DNA of 64,000 nt, taken from the NCBI RefSeq assembly GCF_964019385.1, contig NC_088643.1:2444755-2508754 (forward strand), in the 5' to 3' direction. Position 1 is the first letter of the stretch; every line of letters starts with the position of its first letter. The position numbers and the translations under genes were made by a program. This document shows, piece by piece, positions 39,684 through 48,952 of the stretch. The DNA comes from Sycon ciliatum. Its lineage: Eukaryota > Porifera > Calcarea > Leucosolenida > Sycettidae. The notes under the pieces were generated by a model that had not been told where the DNA came from, did not search any database, and saw only the letters and a list, made by a program, of their open reading frames with translations.

Positions 39684-42305
39684 CTAGTGCCAGAAACCTT
39701 CGGGAGGGCGAACAAATTTTCCACTCACCGCATTGTACCTGGGCAAACTGACCACTGAGAGGTCGACATTCACAGCTTTGGCAGCAGCCAACTCAGTTGC
39801 GGAGAGAACAGCAAGTACAGGAGTGGCGACATCCACAGACGCCGTTGTGGCAGAGGAACTAGCTTGCTCTGGCTGATTTGCGGGAGTCTCGAGATGGGAG
39901 GGTTGCACCTCCGGCTTCAAGGAACGCGACAGACCATCTGCATTCAAGTGCTGCCGACCCGGCCGGTGAACAGTAGTGAAGGTGTACTCAGCGAGTTGCT
40001 CCACCCATCGAGCTTTTCGACCGCGTGGTTCCTTCACGGACATCAGTGCGGTGAGGGCAGTGTTATCTGTGCGGGCAATAAAATGCCGACCAAGCAAATA
40101 GTCCTGGAACTGATTCGCGAAATGGACAAGGGCAAGCGTTTCCCGGTCTGAGGCATCATAATTCCTCTCTGCCTTCGTCAAGACCCGGCTGCCGAACGCA
40201 ATGGGGCGTTCCTCGCCATCTTGCATTTGGCCGAGGACAGCTCCAATGGCCACCTTGCTTGCGTCAGTGTCCAAAATAAAGCCGCCAGACGAAACAGAAA
40301 AGTCGGGATACGCCAACACGGGGGCTGTGGTCAGTGACCGCTTCATATACGTCAACGCCGCATCACAACTCTTAGTCCATGTAAAGCTGGCACCCTTGCC
40401 TGCTAATACATTCAGTGGAGCGGAGCGCTGAGCAAAACCACGGATGAAGCGGCGGTAAAACCCGGCGTACTCCAGAAACACCTGTACACCTCGTACAGAC
40501 TGGGGTACGCCCCACTTCACAATAGCCTCAACCCTGGTGGGATCCGGAGCCAAACCTTCAGCCGAAACTTCATGGCCAAGGAAGAGCACCTTCCGTTGGA
40601 AAAAAGAACATTTTTCCAAGTTTACCTTTAGTCCAGCAGCACGAACCCGGCCAAATACAGACTGCAGGATCTGGAGCTGTCCAGTGACGGTAGAGCTGGC
40701 ATTCAATACACTGTTGAAAAACACTTGACAGATTGGTTGGTTAGGCACACTACATAAACCATGAAGCACCGCTTCCATTACACGGTGGAACGTCGCTGGA
40801 CCATTTCTACAGCCAGACATAACCAAGAAATCACACAAACCCAACGGTGTCGTAACGGCAGTCTTTGCCGTATCGTCCTCGTGCTTAGGAACCTGCCAAT
40901 ATCCTGACGCTAAATCCAGGCAAGTGAACCATGAACAGCCAGAGAGTGAGTCCAATATGGCGTCAACACGTGGGATAGGATACGCATCTGGCTCCGCAAT
41001 GCTGTTCAACTTGCGGTAGTCGATACATAACCGGAGAGATCCGTCCTTCATGGGAACGAGAACTATGGGCGACGCCCAGGGTCTAATGGACTTGGTGAGT
41101 ATACCACGGGACAACAGACCATCCAGCAAAGCTTGCAAAGCGCGCGTAGGCTGCTTAACTGGCTGTATATCACCAGTACTACTACTATGTGGCAAAACAT
41201 CACAAGGACCAAAATCACCCTCCCGCAAGAGAAACAAGTCATGATTCTCACGGAGAAGCTCTGTAAGTCTGTTCTTTTCAGGTACTGCCAGATGATTCCG
41301 AGACTCAACATACGTACGGATTATCTCGGCACGTTCAGGGGATAGCACAAACGGTTGCATATCCGCAACAGATGAATCAGCAGGATCATCATCCTCTCCA
41401 ATCAAGTTATCGGGTACAAGAGATAATTCTGCAATATCAACATCTGTAGCAATTTGTACTGGGTAGTCAGAGTGATTCTCCAACACAACTACCGCACCGG
41501 ACCTGCCAGGTCCAACCGTAACCACACTGGGGGTCACAGACACATCTGGAAACTTTAACAAGAATGAGTCCAGTGGAACAGCAACACAATCCACAGTGAC
41601 AGATGCCTCTTGCACCGACTTGCACGGGACCAGCACGACATGGCCGGCAGGCAGAGTTAATTTACTACAAACAGTGACACGGGAATAGTACGTGCCCGGG
41701 TCTTCCTCAGAATTACTATCATTACTCCAAGAGTCAGATAGCGGGTCAGCGTCCGCCGCAACAACCGGACTTGGCTCTGATGGACAAACACTAGTAGCTT
41801 TCACGCCTAGCAGGACTGACAGATCATTAAAAGTTAGTGTGCCTTGAGCAATGTTCAATACTGCTCCATGGTCAAACAAGAAATCAGATCCCAATATCAT
41901 ATCACGGCGGATATCAGGAGACACTACAAATGTATGCAAGAATGAACACTCTCCAATGCAGCATACAATATCCACAGCACCCAGAACCTGGAGTCCCTCA
42001 CCATTAGCCGCACACAAACGGGGAGCAGCTTGCAAGGGCACATCACCATACGTGGACAAAAATGTTTGCTCATGCAACATAGAAACACAGGAACCAGAGT
42101 CAATTAACGCCGTTACACACTTGCCTTGAACATGGAGATCTAGCGTAGGGACTGACGATACAGCCTCGATACGTACTGCATCTGATGGCTCCTCGTGAAC
42201 GACTGGGAGTTGTCCCACACCACCAGTCGTACTCAGTTTCCCGAGCGCCAAGGGTTGTGTGGGCAATCTAGAGCAAAATGGCCAGGTTGTCCACAACCAC
42301 AACAA
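39684..42305 (-). CDS. Inner Gypsy Pol: protease, inactive RT, RNase H, no integrase
   Basis: Open throughout. In translation order: protease ALIDSGSCVSML; RT from about two-fifths in (WASPIVLVPMKDGSLRLCID, FTCLDLASGYWQV with the first catalytic Asp). The box expected to read Y-x-D-D reads FFNS within QVFFNSVLNASSTV, so both metal-binding aspartates are replaced although the flanks align well. RNase H follows (FILDTDASKVAIGAVLG, YDASDRETLALVHF, RTDNTALTAL) and ends with the usual VHRPGRQHLNADGLSRS. After a short Pro/Ala tail the frame ends at 39684 with only about 260 bp to the LTR, so the integrase is absent. The first residues overlap gag in another frame; Pol is probably made by -1 frameshifting (see 42236), not from its own ATG. 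Not expected to polymerise. Confidence 0.9.
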   Translation of the reverse strand: MLWLWTTWPFCSRLPTQPLALGKLSTTGGVGQLPVVHEEPSDAVRIEAVSSVPTLDLHVQGKCVTALIDSGSCVSMLHEQTFLSTYGDVPLQAAPRLCAANGEGLQVLGAVDIVCCIGECSFLHTFVVSPDIRRDMILGSDFLFDHGAVLNIAQGTLTFNDLSVLLGVKATSVCPSEPSPVVAADADPLSDSWSNDSNSEEDPGTYYSRVTVCSKLTLPAGHVVLVPCKSVQEASVTVDCVAVPLDSFLLKFPDVSVTPSVVTVGPGRSGAVVVLENHSDYPVQIATDVDIAELSLVPDNLIGEDDDPADSSVADMQPFVLSPERAEIIRTYVESRNHLAVPEKNRLTELLRENHDLFLLREGDFGPCDVLPHSSSTGDIQPVKQPTRALQALLDGLLSRGILTKSIRPWASPIVLVPMKDGSLRLCIDYRKLNSIAEPDAYPIPRVDAILDSLSGCSWFTCLDLASGYWQVPKHEDDTAKTAVTTPLGLCDFLVMSGCRNGPATFHRVMEAVLHGLCSVPNQPICQVFFNSVLNASSTVTGQLQILQSVFGRVRAAGLKVNLEKCSFFQRKVLFLGHEVSAEGLAPDPTRVEAIVKWGVPQSVRGVQVFLEYAGFYRRFIRGFAQRSAPLNVLAGKGASFTWTKSCDAALTYMKRSLTTAPVLAYPDFSVSSGGFILDTDASKVAIGAVLGQMQDGEERPIAFGSRVLTKAERNYDASDRETLALVHFANQFQDYLLGRHFIARTDNTALTALMSVKEPRGRKARWVEQLAEYTFTTVHRPGRQHLNADGLSRSLKPEVQPSHLETPANQPEQASSSATTASVDVATPVLAVLSATELAAAKAVNVDLSVVSLPRYNAVSGKFVRPPEGFWH

Positions 42306-42619
42306 ATCGGTGGTTCCACCTGACCACCACGACCATACGAATGTCCACGACCACTGCTACTACTATGAGGCTGATCAAATTCGAAACTTGCTCCTACAGG
42401 AACCTGTGTGCGTGGAGCAACAATTTCCAAACAGCTGAGTCTCTTTTCGAGGTCGGTCAACCTGCGATCAAGTTTCTCGAGCGCCTGAGCTAGTTGATCA
42501 CGCACTCCGGTGTCATTAGACTGGTGCAACTCTGATGCACTGGCATGTTCGTCAGACGGTATCTTGAACGGACGGTGTCGAGGGGACCTGGTCTTCTTTC
42601 TGCCTTTGGACTTGCCCAT
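42233..42619 (-). CDS. Short Gag-like protein with zinc knuckle (128 aa)
   Basis: From the ATG at 42619: a basic start (MGKSKGRKKTRSPRHR), a heptad-like helix (LAQALEKLDRRLTDLEKRL) likely to form a coiled coil, a Ser/Gly/Arg linker, and one CCHC knuckle CCGCGQPGHFALDC near the C-terminus. A Gypsy Gag normally exceeds 300 aa with a capsid domain; none is visible here or upstream to the LTR. It may bind element RNA and oligomerise, while particles would need another Gag. It ends TCG GGA AAC TGA, where GGGAAAC is a slippery heptamer in the correct phase. Confidence 0.75.
   Translation of the reverse strand: MGKSKGRKKTRSPRHRPFKIPSDEHASASELHQSNDTGVRDQLAQALEKLDRRLTDLEKRLSCLEIVAPRTQVPVGASFEFDQPHSSSSGRGHSYGRGGQVEPPICCGCGQPGHFALDCPHNPWRSGN
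42236..42242 (-). promoter_or_regulatory. -1 frameshift slippery heptamer GGGAAAC
   Basis: It is phased G_GGA_AAC in the gag frame directly before the gag TGA (42233-42235). Slipping back one base leads into the pol frame (LGKLSTT). The pol frame is open across this point, and no other in-phase heptamer was needed. Confidence 0.75.
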
Positions 42620-43063
42620 CTCGATATCTCACTAGCAATGGCCCAAGCTACAAACATTTGTAGTTCAAAAAAACTTTTGAAAAATGTTACAAAAAAAATT
42701 GACCTACACAAAACATTCTAGTTACGTCAAACGGACGTACACGTGCACAGGACATGACGTCAACAGTGTACTTGCTAAGTATGCACGCACACTCACGTGC
42801 GCAAAATATTTTTGTGAAAATGTAGCCCTTTCTACACCAAACAAAACTGTTACTCATGCACAGCGAACGATCAGTCCAGGAGTAAAGAATGGAAAACGAG
42901 ACGAAGGCTAGAATGATCAATACTAGTAAATTAGAACTTAGTCTGTGGGCTGGTTTCCCGAGTAGCTGGAACTGGTCTCAGACTCTCTGCAACTTGTCGA
43001 CTCTGCAACTTGTCTCTCCTGCGGAGGCGTCTTCCCAGCCGTGGACAAAACCGACGACTATTT

Positions 43064-43077
43064 TTCCGCTGCCACCA
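43064..43077 (-). promoter_or_regulatory. Primer-binding site of the inner Gypsy element
   Basis: On the minus strand TGGTGGCAGCGGAA begins one base after the 5' LTR. tRNA unassigned. Confidence 0.6.
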
Positions 43078-43078
43078 T

Positions 43079-43270
43079 TGTAACTCGTATACTCTCAGCA
43101 CTCAAAGCACAATCATACTTGTTGTTACGTAAGTAGTTATCATTCGTTCATTGTCTCACAAGGAGAAGAAGAAGACAAGGCAGTGCGAGTATGCGCACTG
43201 CTATCCATGCATTCCTACGGTGTACTATTTATGTGTATACAAATACGTGTCATAAAGTAGCCATGCTACA
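43079..43270 (-). repeat. 5' LTR of the inner Gypsy element
   Basis: 192 bp, identical to the other LTR. Followed on the plus side by CATG. Confidence 0.9.
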
Positions 43271-43274
43271 CATG

Positions 43275-45563
43275 CAGTTCTCAAGTGGATTAGGCAGCGA
43301 ACTGTTTTGTTCTGTTCTGGCCTTGGTCCGTTCAGTTGAACACTCTGTCTGAGTGCGTGCACATGGAACGTGAACTCGTTCTGTTTTGTAGCTGTTGCTA
43401 CCAGTTGGCGTGCCAACTTGTTCCGGAAGACCTGGCGAAAGTCGGTCATGCCGCCGACGAGAGTTTCGACTCCCGCACCACTTGTTGGTCTGAGATATGT
43501 GTCAGCTGCACTCGATTTGCGGTGTAGACGGCGCATTGTTCGAACCCACGGAGGTTCTTGCAAGGACGTGCAATGAGGAAACTCTGCTGTTTTGTCAGCA
43601 CTTGCACAGAAACTGCTCGAGAAGCGAAATGCTTTTAGACTTTTTGAGTCGTCTTGCAGTGGCAGGATCGATGACTGCATGAAGCTTAGCTTCTACGTTG
43701 CCCTCAGCTGCAGTTGAGGAGTGTTGCTGTTCTTTTGAACTTTGACGGTTCAAAAACAGTCAAGAGGACTATGTCCTTGTCGTGTGACGGAGTCACAAAG
43801 CCAGATTTCGAAACTGGGCGCACCAGTTGAGATGCTGGCTGAAACGATGATACAGCAACAAGTTCTGCAGAGAGCTTGAACAACTGCTGATTTGAGTTCG
43901 TTGATGCGGATCTCAAATGTTTTGATTGGAGTGTGACAGAAATCACTAGTGAGCTGATGCCCACCTGAAACCAGCACTTCTGTGTTGGACGATGCCTGTT
44001 TGGTGCCGGATTTGTCGCGACGTCCGCACCCTGTGGTGTTTCGTCACGTACTGAGTATGATGTTGGTTACTGGTTCTGACATTGGACGCGATGTGCTGTC
44101 CCAATTCCTTGCGAGATCATTTCGGGTGATGGAGCATTGCATTTTAAAGCTTCTAAAGCTGATGTCGTTCCGCCAAGCCGTCAAGGAGTGAATGATGTCA
44201 TGATGGCAAACGAGAGCACGTTCTTCGCTTGCGGAGGCGTGAAGTGATACTCCCTTTTCGGAGGTGACGGTTAACGCCGTGCTAGACAAGTCGGAAGGGT
44301 TGCCGACCTGTGCCTTGACGATACCTGATGGGTGTTTTCAAGGAGTGAATGATGTCATGATGGCGCATGCGCTAGTGAGCCCTACGGTGGATGGTGTTCC
44401 CGTACGGGTGTTGAATTACTCTGACGAGGCAGTGGCTCTAGAGAGGGCAATGCAGATTGGTCGGTTAGAACCAATATCTGAGGTCATGAGTATCGTGACC
44501 GAAGACACTCTGGCTGATGGCCAGAGAGAGGAATCAGTTCAAATAGCTGAGACGGAGGACTCTCTCGGGTCTGGAAGCAGTTGCGAATTGGCGCAAGATG
44601 TCCGGTTGTGGACCCCCGGAAAGGTTGGAAGAGGACGAACTCATCCATGGAACCTTTGAGGTTGGGCGAGGACGAACTCGACCCTGGAGCCTGTATGTTG
44701 GATGAGGACGAACTCGATCCTGTAGGTTGGACGAGCTGGACTCGATCCTGGAGCCTAGGTGTGTGGACGAGCTGGACTCGGGCCTGGAACACACGGAAGT
44801 GGGGGTCGGAAGAGATGGTAGTGAGACCTCTCTAGGACAATCTGGTATCTCCCGCGAGGAGATCCACTGCTTGCAAGCCTTAGTGCTTCGGTATCGAGAT
44901 GCGTTCGCTTTGAACCCATCTGAGCTTGGTCGCACTTCGGTGCTACACCACAAGATTGAGACACGTGATCGTGGTCCTGTTGCACAGGCTACTAGGCGTA
45001 TGCCATTGTGTCTGTCCTTGCTGGCAGCAATGAACCTACCGTGGAAGTCTTGGCGAGGTCGCCAAGGTCTTTTGTAATGGGTGGAGTGTGGGTGGAACCG
45101 ATTCGTTGGATACCACCAAATCTATGAAATGGCTCCTGGAGCTCTGCAGCAGTTTTTGTACCTGAACCAGATACCTACGTGGTAGAAGGGTGTGGCGACC
45201 ACACGTTATGGCCTATGGTCTACATTCATCTGAGATGACACGAAATGGCGAACTGTCATACGTATACGCTTTGCGTGAAGATTTGCGACGTGCATTTAGT
45301 TGTACATGACAAGCTGCGTGTTGATCATCAGCACCAGGCTCATCTCTACGATAGTGGAGCAGTACCAGTTTCATTTTGAAGTTGGAATTTTTTTGATGGA
45401 AATGTCCCGCCTGTGGAGCCACATTTCGTACTCTATGCCCGTACCTGTTACGGTGCAGAACCAGTTGGCTTGACCAACGAGAGCTAGGCGGTTACCGTCA
45501 CGACTCGCCGACTTCCAAGTTGGGTAACATCACGGGGACGTGATTCTTGAGAGGCCGGGGAAT
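43275..45563 (+). pseudogene. Gag/Pol relic of the outer LTR element
   Basis: Broken plus-strand pieces. At 44264-44659 a Gypsy pre-RT region is recognisable (VPVRVLNYSDEAVALERAMQ, IGRLEPISEV). At about 44840-45000 LRYRDAFALNPSELGRTSVL and HHKIETRDRGPVAQ lead to ATRRMP, exactly where RT starts, but the RT core, RNase H and integrase core are missing. The end before the LTR is a scrambled Pol C-terminus and a purine-rich tract (GAGGCCGGGGAAT, 45551-45563). Sequence 43275-44200 may derive from gag/protease but is too decayed to call. A 26-bp string (CAAGGAGTGAATGATGTCAT...) occurs at about 44181 and 44339. Confidence 0.7.
44628..44790 (+). repeat. Degenerate roughly 40-bp tandem repeats
   Basis: GAGGACGAACTCGA/GACGAGCTGGACTCG units with CCTGGAGCCT between them, about four copies. 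They disrupt the frame upstream of the RT boundary. Confidence 0.6.
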
Positions 45564-46434
45564 TGTCATGACCCGGACTCGACTCGTCGTGAAAGCGACC
45601 ACGCAATGAGATTCAGCAGCCAAAAGCTGGGCTCCGAAATATTCTAGAGTTCTGTAAGAACCATGATTAGTCCTGCGAAGGATTTGGCACTTTCGTTAGT
45701 TGAGCAATCATGGCTTACAACTCGTGGCCTCGAGTCACAAGTGTTGTCGTACGGCGGCTACACCTTCAGTAAAAGTCGTCAGCATTGTACTCACTACACT
45801 GTTGAGCTTGAGGGGACCCTGCTTAGTCCTGCAAGGGAGCTGATACCTTTGTTAGTCGAGCAAGCATGGCACCTCTTCTTGCGTCGTACGACGTAAAGGG
45901 TCCTGCAAGTGTTTCGCGCACTGCGGACTCCGTTATCCCTTTTTGGGAGAGATCGCGGCTTGACCGTGCAGCGCCCTACGGGGTAATGAGAGGGAAGAGC
46001 CTACGGGGCAGAAGATGAAGGGTGACCCAATCAAGACACCGTACGAAGGCGGCGCTCTAGCTGCGGCAACATCCGACAGCGTACTCCAGGCTCCGTCGCA
46101 CGATCGACGTACGAATAACCTCGGACATCACTCATATTAATTTCGTAACTCTTTCATGTAATGTGGGTGAGCGAGCTCCCCGAAGCTATACAGTGAATAT
46201 TTCCTACTAATTATTATATCACGATTATACTATAACCAAAATCACATAAAAGCCGCCTTCTTCCAACGAATAAAAGTATCTTTGATCGCTCCCCTTCAAC
46301 CTTCGACTACCTTGTGTGAGCCGGAAAACAGGTGTGAGCTAGCAACTTGGATGGCGACTATATTGGTCGTCTACCTGGGTAGCCACTAGGCTGATCTAAG
46401 CCAAGTCACAAACCCGCCAAGCGCGGCCATGACA
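45564..46434 (+). repeat. Right LTR of the outer element
   Basis: 871 bp without MITEs. It shows both empty MITE sites. Followed by CGTG. Confidence 0.9.
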
Positions 46435-46438
46435 CGTG

Positions 46439-46771
46439 TAGTGAAATAAATTGGTATGCATTGCATCGTGACACAACTTGCCAAGCTGCATGTACGTGAT
46501 TGTAAATGTACAAACAACATGCAACGTCGTAGTAAGCACAATCGTAACTCGTGAATTCCGTGTTGTTGACTCAAGGCAAGCAGTACCTCGTGTACACGCT
46601 GACAACGACGAACGAATTGATTAGACTCTGATAATAGATACTAATAATATGAAAGAACAACAAAACGTAAATGTCACCTACGATTACACAACGTGGTACA
46701 TGGGTCTTTTCCCTCCCCAGGGGAGCAACCACGGTCAGTTTCTGGAACGTACTACCAGACGTGACAGAAGT
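46439..46771. other. Spacer, nothing recognised
   Basis: No gene seen. Confidence 0.35.
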
Positions 46772-46912
46772 GTTGTTTTTTCACGGCTGAGCGTAGCGAA
46801 AGAGTGTAAAAAACGTATTTTTCACTGACCATTTTTCTGTCGTGCACTGCTGCTCTTTCACTGCGCAACTCTCCCTCACCTGCCATTATGGTCTTGTGTT
46901 CCTCGTGTTAGC
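46772..46912 (+). repeat. Split direct repeat A1 of the Ngaro-like element
   Basis: GTTGTTTTTTCACGGCTGAG...CTCACCTGCCAT recurs at 50272-50405 (A2) with about 90% identity by eye. Confidence 0.75.
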
Positions 46913-47700
46913 TTGGAGGTTCAAGCCCGCCCCATTTGTGTTTACAAAAGTGCTGCAGCCTTTGGTCAACCATTGGCGTGACCAAGGCATAAGTATTTTC
47001 CTGTATCTGGATGATGGAACCGGAGCTGCAAACTCCGCGGAAGAGACACAGTGGGTTGCCCGACTTGTGAGGTCCGATTTGAAAAAATGCTTTCTTGTCA
47101 TCAACAAGCAAAAGAGTAATTTTCAACCCCGGCAGGTGGCCTCTATCTTGGGTCATGTCACTACATGGCCAACAACAGTATTCATGTCACCCCGAACTGT
47201 GTATCCAAATTTAAACTGCTGCTAGCTGATATTATGTCTTTCCCCACTGTAGTGCCTGCACGCTTGCTTGCCAAACTAACGGGGTCGCTCAGCTCTATGT
47301 GGCTTGCTCTGGGCTGAGTGGTGTGCTTACAGACAAGAAGCTTGCACGCATGTCTGTTCCCAACCCTAGAAGAAGGCTGGGAGATAGCTATCCCACTTTA
47401 GCATCTAAGCTAAGTCTGAATTAAGTTTTTGGCAATCTGAATCTGATCATTTTCATGGGAGGCCTATCTGGTCTGCCGGGCCCCGCAATTGGTATTCACG
47501 GATGCCAGTGACTCCAGGTGGGGTGGTTTCAGCCTGATGAACGGGGTTGATATCACAACGGGCGAGTGGCCCCAGGCCATGTCAGCCACACACACCAGCT
47601 CCACATTGACGGAACTGCTTGCTGCCCGCTTTGCCCTAATCTCTTTAGTGTGTCGATTGTCTGGCCATTGAATACCGACAACCAAAACGTCGTGTCCATT
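46913..47700 (+). pseudogene. Ngaro/DIRS-type RT and RNase H fragments
   Basis: RT: FKPAPFVFTKVLQPLVNHWR, then GISIFLYLDDGTGAA with catalytic YLDD, VRSDLKKCFLVINKQKS and ASILGHVTT, followed after a frame break near 47222 by LLADIMSFPTVVPARLLAKL. RNase H begins near 47489: VFTDASDSRWGGFSLMNG, TSSTLTELLAARFALI, and after a shift DNQNVVSIF. The LYLDDG box and this RNase H style are characteristic of DIRS/Ngaro elements rather than LTR elements. The N-terminal RT and Gag are missing, since the A1 repeat abuts mid-RT, and there are several frameshifts. Confidence 0.8.
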
Positions 47701-48436
47701 TTTGTGTAACTTTTTGTGCACCAGCGCATCTTCTCCAGGTGTTAGGGGCCCAGCCTCCCCGCCCATCCGACTTGCCACACACAACAGCGCAACTGAACTA
47801 AAAGTTCTACTTAATTTCTTGACAAGATGGAGACGGACAAACAAAAAGACCGGACACGACGAGGCAAAACTGATAACTGATGAAAGGGACAAACATCGCG
47901 GCAGCATATATAAGCATGCGCGCAAAATAATGTTGCACGCGCGTGCGCGCGCGACAATGACGTTAGCATTCTATGGTGTATACATGTACAGAAGACTACG
48001 CCTGCAACCAAAACAATGCAACAAAGGCAAGACTAAGACACTACAAAATAAAACTAAAGAAAAACATAAATAGTTGCAGCACCGTTCACCATTACCCAAG
48101 AAGCCTCCCAGCATGGGGTCGGCTCATTTATGCACACATCACAACCGGTCTATCTCTTTGGGCCGCAAACACCACCTTTCTGTTTTCATGCAGTCCGTTT
48201 TTGTTCCCTCTGAAACTGTGCTCATCAGTGGTCTCACCGTACGGCCTCAGTTAGATTTTTTGGTTACCTTGTCCCCCCCCTCCCCTGTTGCCTTTATTTT
48301 TGTCTCTTGGGGTTTTTTTCTCTTGCGCTTGCTGCCTATGTTGTTCTGTTCCTGCCTTTTTCAGTATAGGCCATCATAGGGCGTTTATTTTCTGTGTGAA
48401 TTGCCTATTCAATGAACTTACCCATACCCATGTAGA
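47701..48436. other. Inner part of the Ngaro-like element, no clear domain
   Basis: Expected to bridge RNase H and recombinase. The GC-alternating string CGCGCGTGCGCGCGCG lies at about 47938-47953. No supported protein. Confidence 0.4.
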
Positions 48437-48660
48437 GTGAGACGCCCGAGGGGCAGTGATGATGAGGGAGGGAGAAGCCCGATGGGCATTGGTGATGAGG
48501 TAGGGAGAAGTCCGATGGGCAGTGATGATGAGGGAGGGAGAAGCCCAAAGGGCAGTGATGATGAGGGAGGGAGAAGCCCAAAGGGCAGTGATGATGAGGG
48601 AGGGAGAAGCCCGAAGGACAGTGATGATGAGGGAGGGAGAAGCCCGAAGGGCAGTGATGT
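48437..48660 (+). repeat. 33-bp minisatellite (about 7 units)
   Basis: Unit: GGCAGTGATGATGAGGGAGG followed by GAGAAGCCC(G/A)A(A/T)(G). All units keep 33 bp, so the plus strand reads (GSDDEGGRSPK)n and the minus strand is also open. Length variants are single substitutions. Likely non-coding. Confidence 0.9.
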
Positions 48661-48952
48661 TGGCAATGGCTGCCTGTATGCATGCTGGTATTAGGCGTGA
48701 AGCTGTGTTAACATGAGGCCTGGGTTGTACAGGGCAGCGGTTGTCACCCCTGGCCCCCTACTCAATTCACGCAGCTCATATTGCACACAACATACATCGT
48801 ACACGTAGGGTTATGGCGATGTTAGAGGCAGAGGAGGGTTAGACCCCTGGGAAGTGCACCGATTGGGAGAGTCTGGAAACCCATGACACGTGGACTGAAC
48901 ACCAATAAAACTCACAGGAGCAACACACAGTCTGTACATATCTGATCCCCCC

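Larger units (their letters stand above)
39230..43270 (-). mobile_element. Inner Gypsy element, recent but lacking key enzymes
   Basis: Minus-oriented, 4.04 kb, with two identical 192-bp LTRs, a TSD, a primer-binding site and a purine-rich tract (GGTAGGAGGAGGATAG before the 3' LTR). It encodes a short zinc-knuckle Gag and a Pol with protease, an RT-like region and RNase H, but its RT active-site box is replaced and no integrase is encoded. Identical LTRs mean recent insertion, so proteins were presumably supplied by a relative. Confidence 0.9.
37320..46434 (+). mobile_element. Outer Gypsy-type LTR element, degraded, host of nested insertions
   Basis: Two LTRs (TGTCATGACCCGG...CGGCCATGACA) in direct orientation with a 4-bp TSD. 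Net of insertions, each LTR is about 871-873 bp, and I count about 16 substitutions plus one indel between them (about 2%). Inserted are two TA-flanked MITEs in the left LTR and a complete Gypsy element in the opposite orientation at 39230-43270. The remaining internal sequence (about 2.4 kb) is too short for a full gag-pol, and most of RT through integrase is missing. Confidence 0.9.

Noticed and set aside
48405..48716. Frames of 60-90 codons on both strands across the 33-bp repeats
   Set aside because: A repeat length divisible by three keeps frames open by necessity; no start context or homology.
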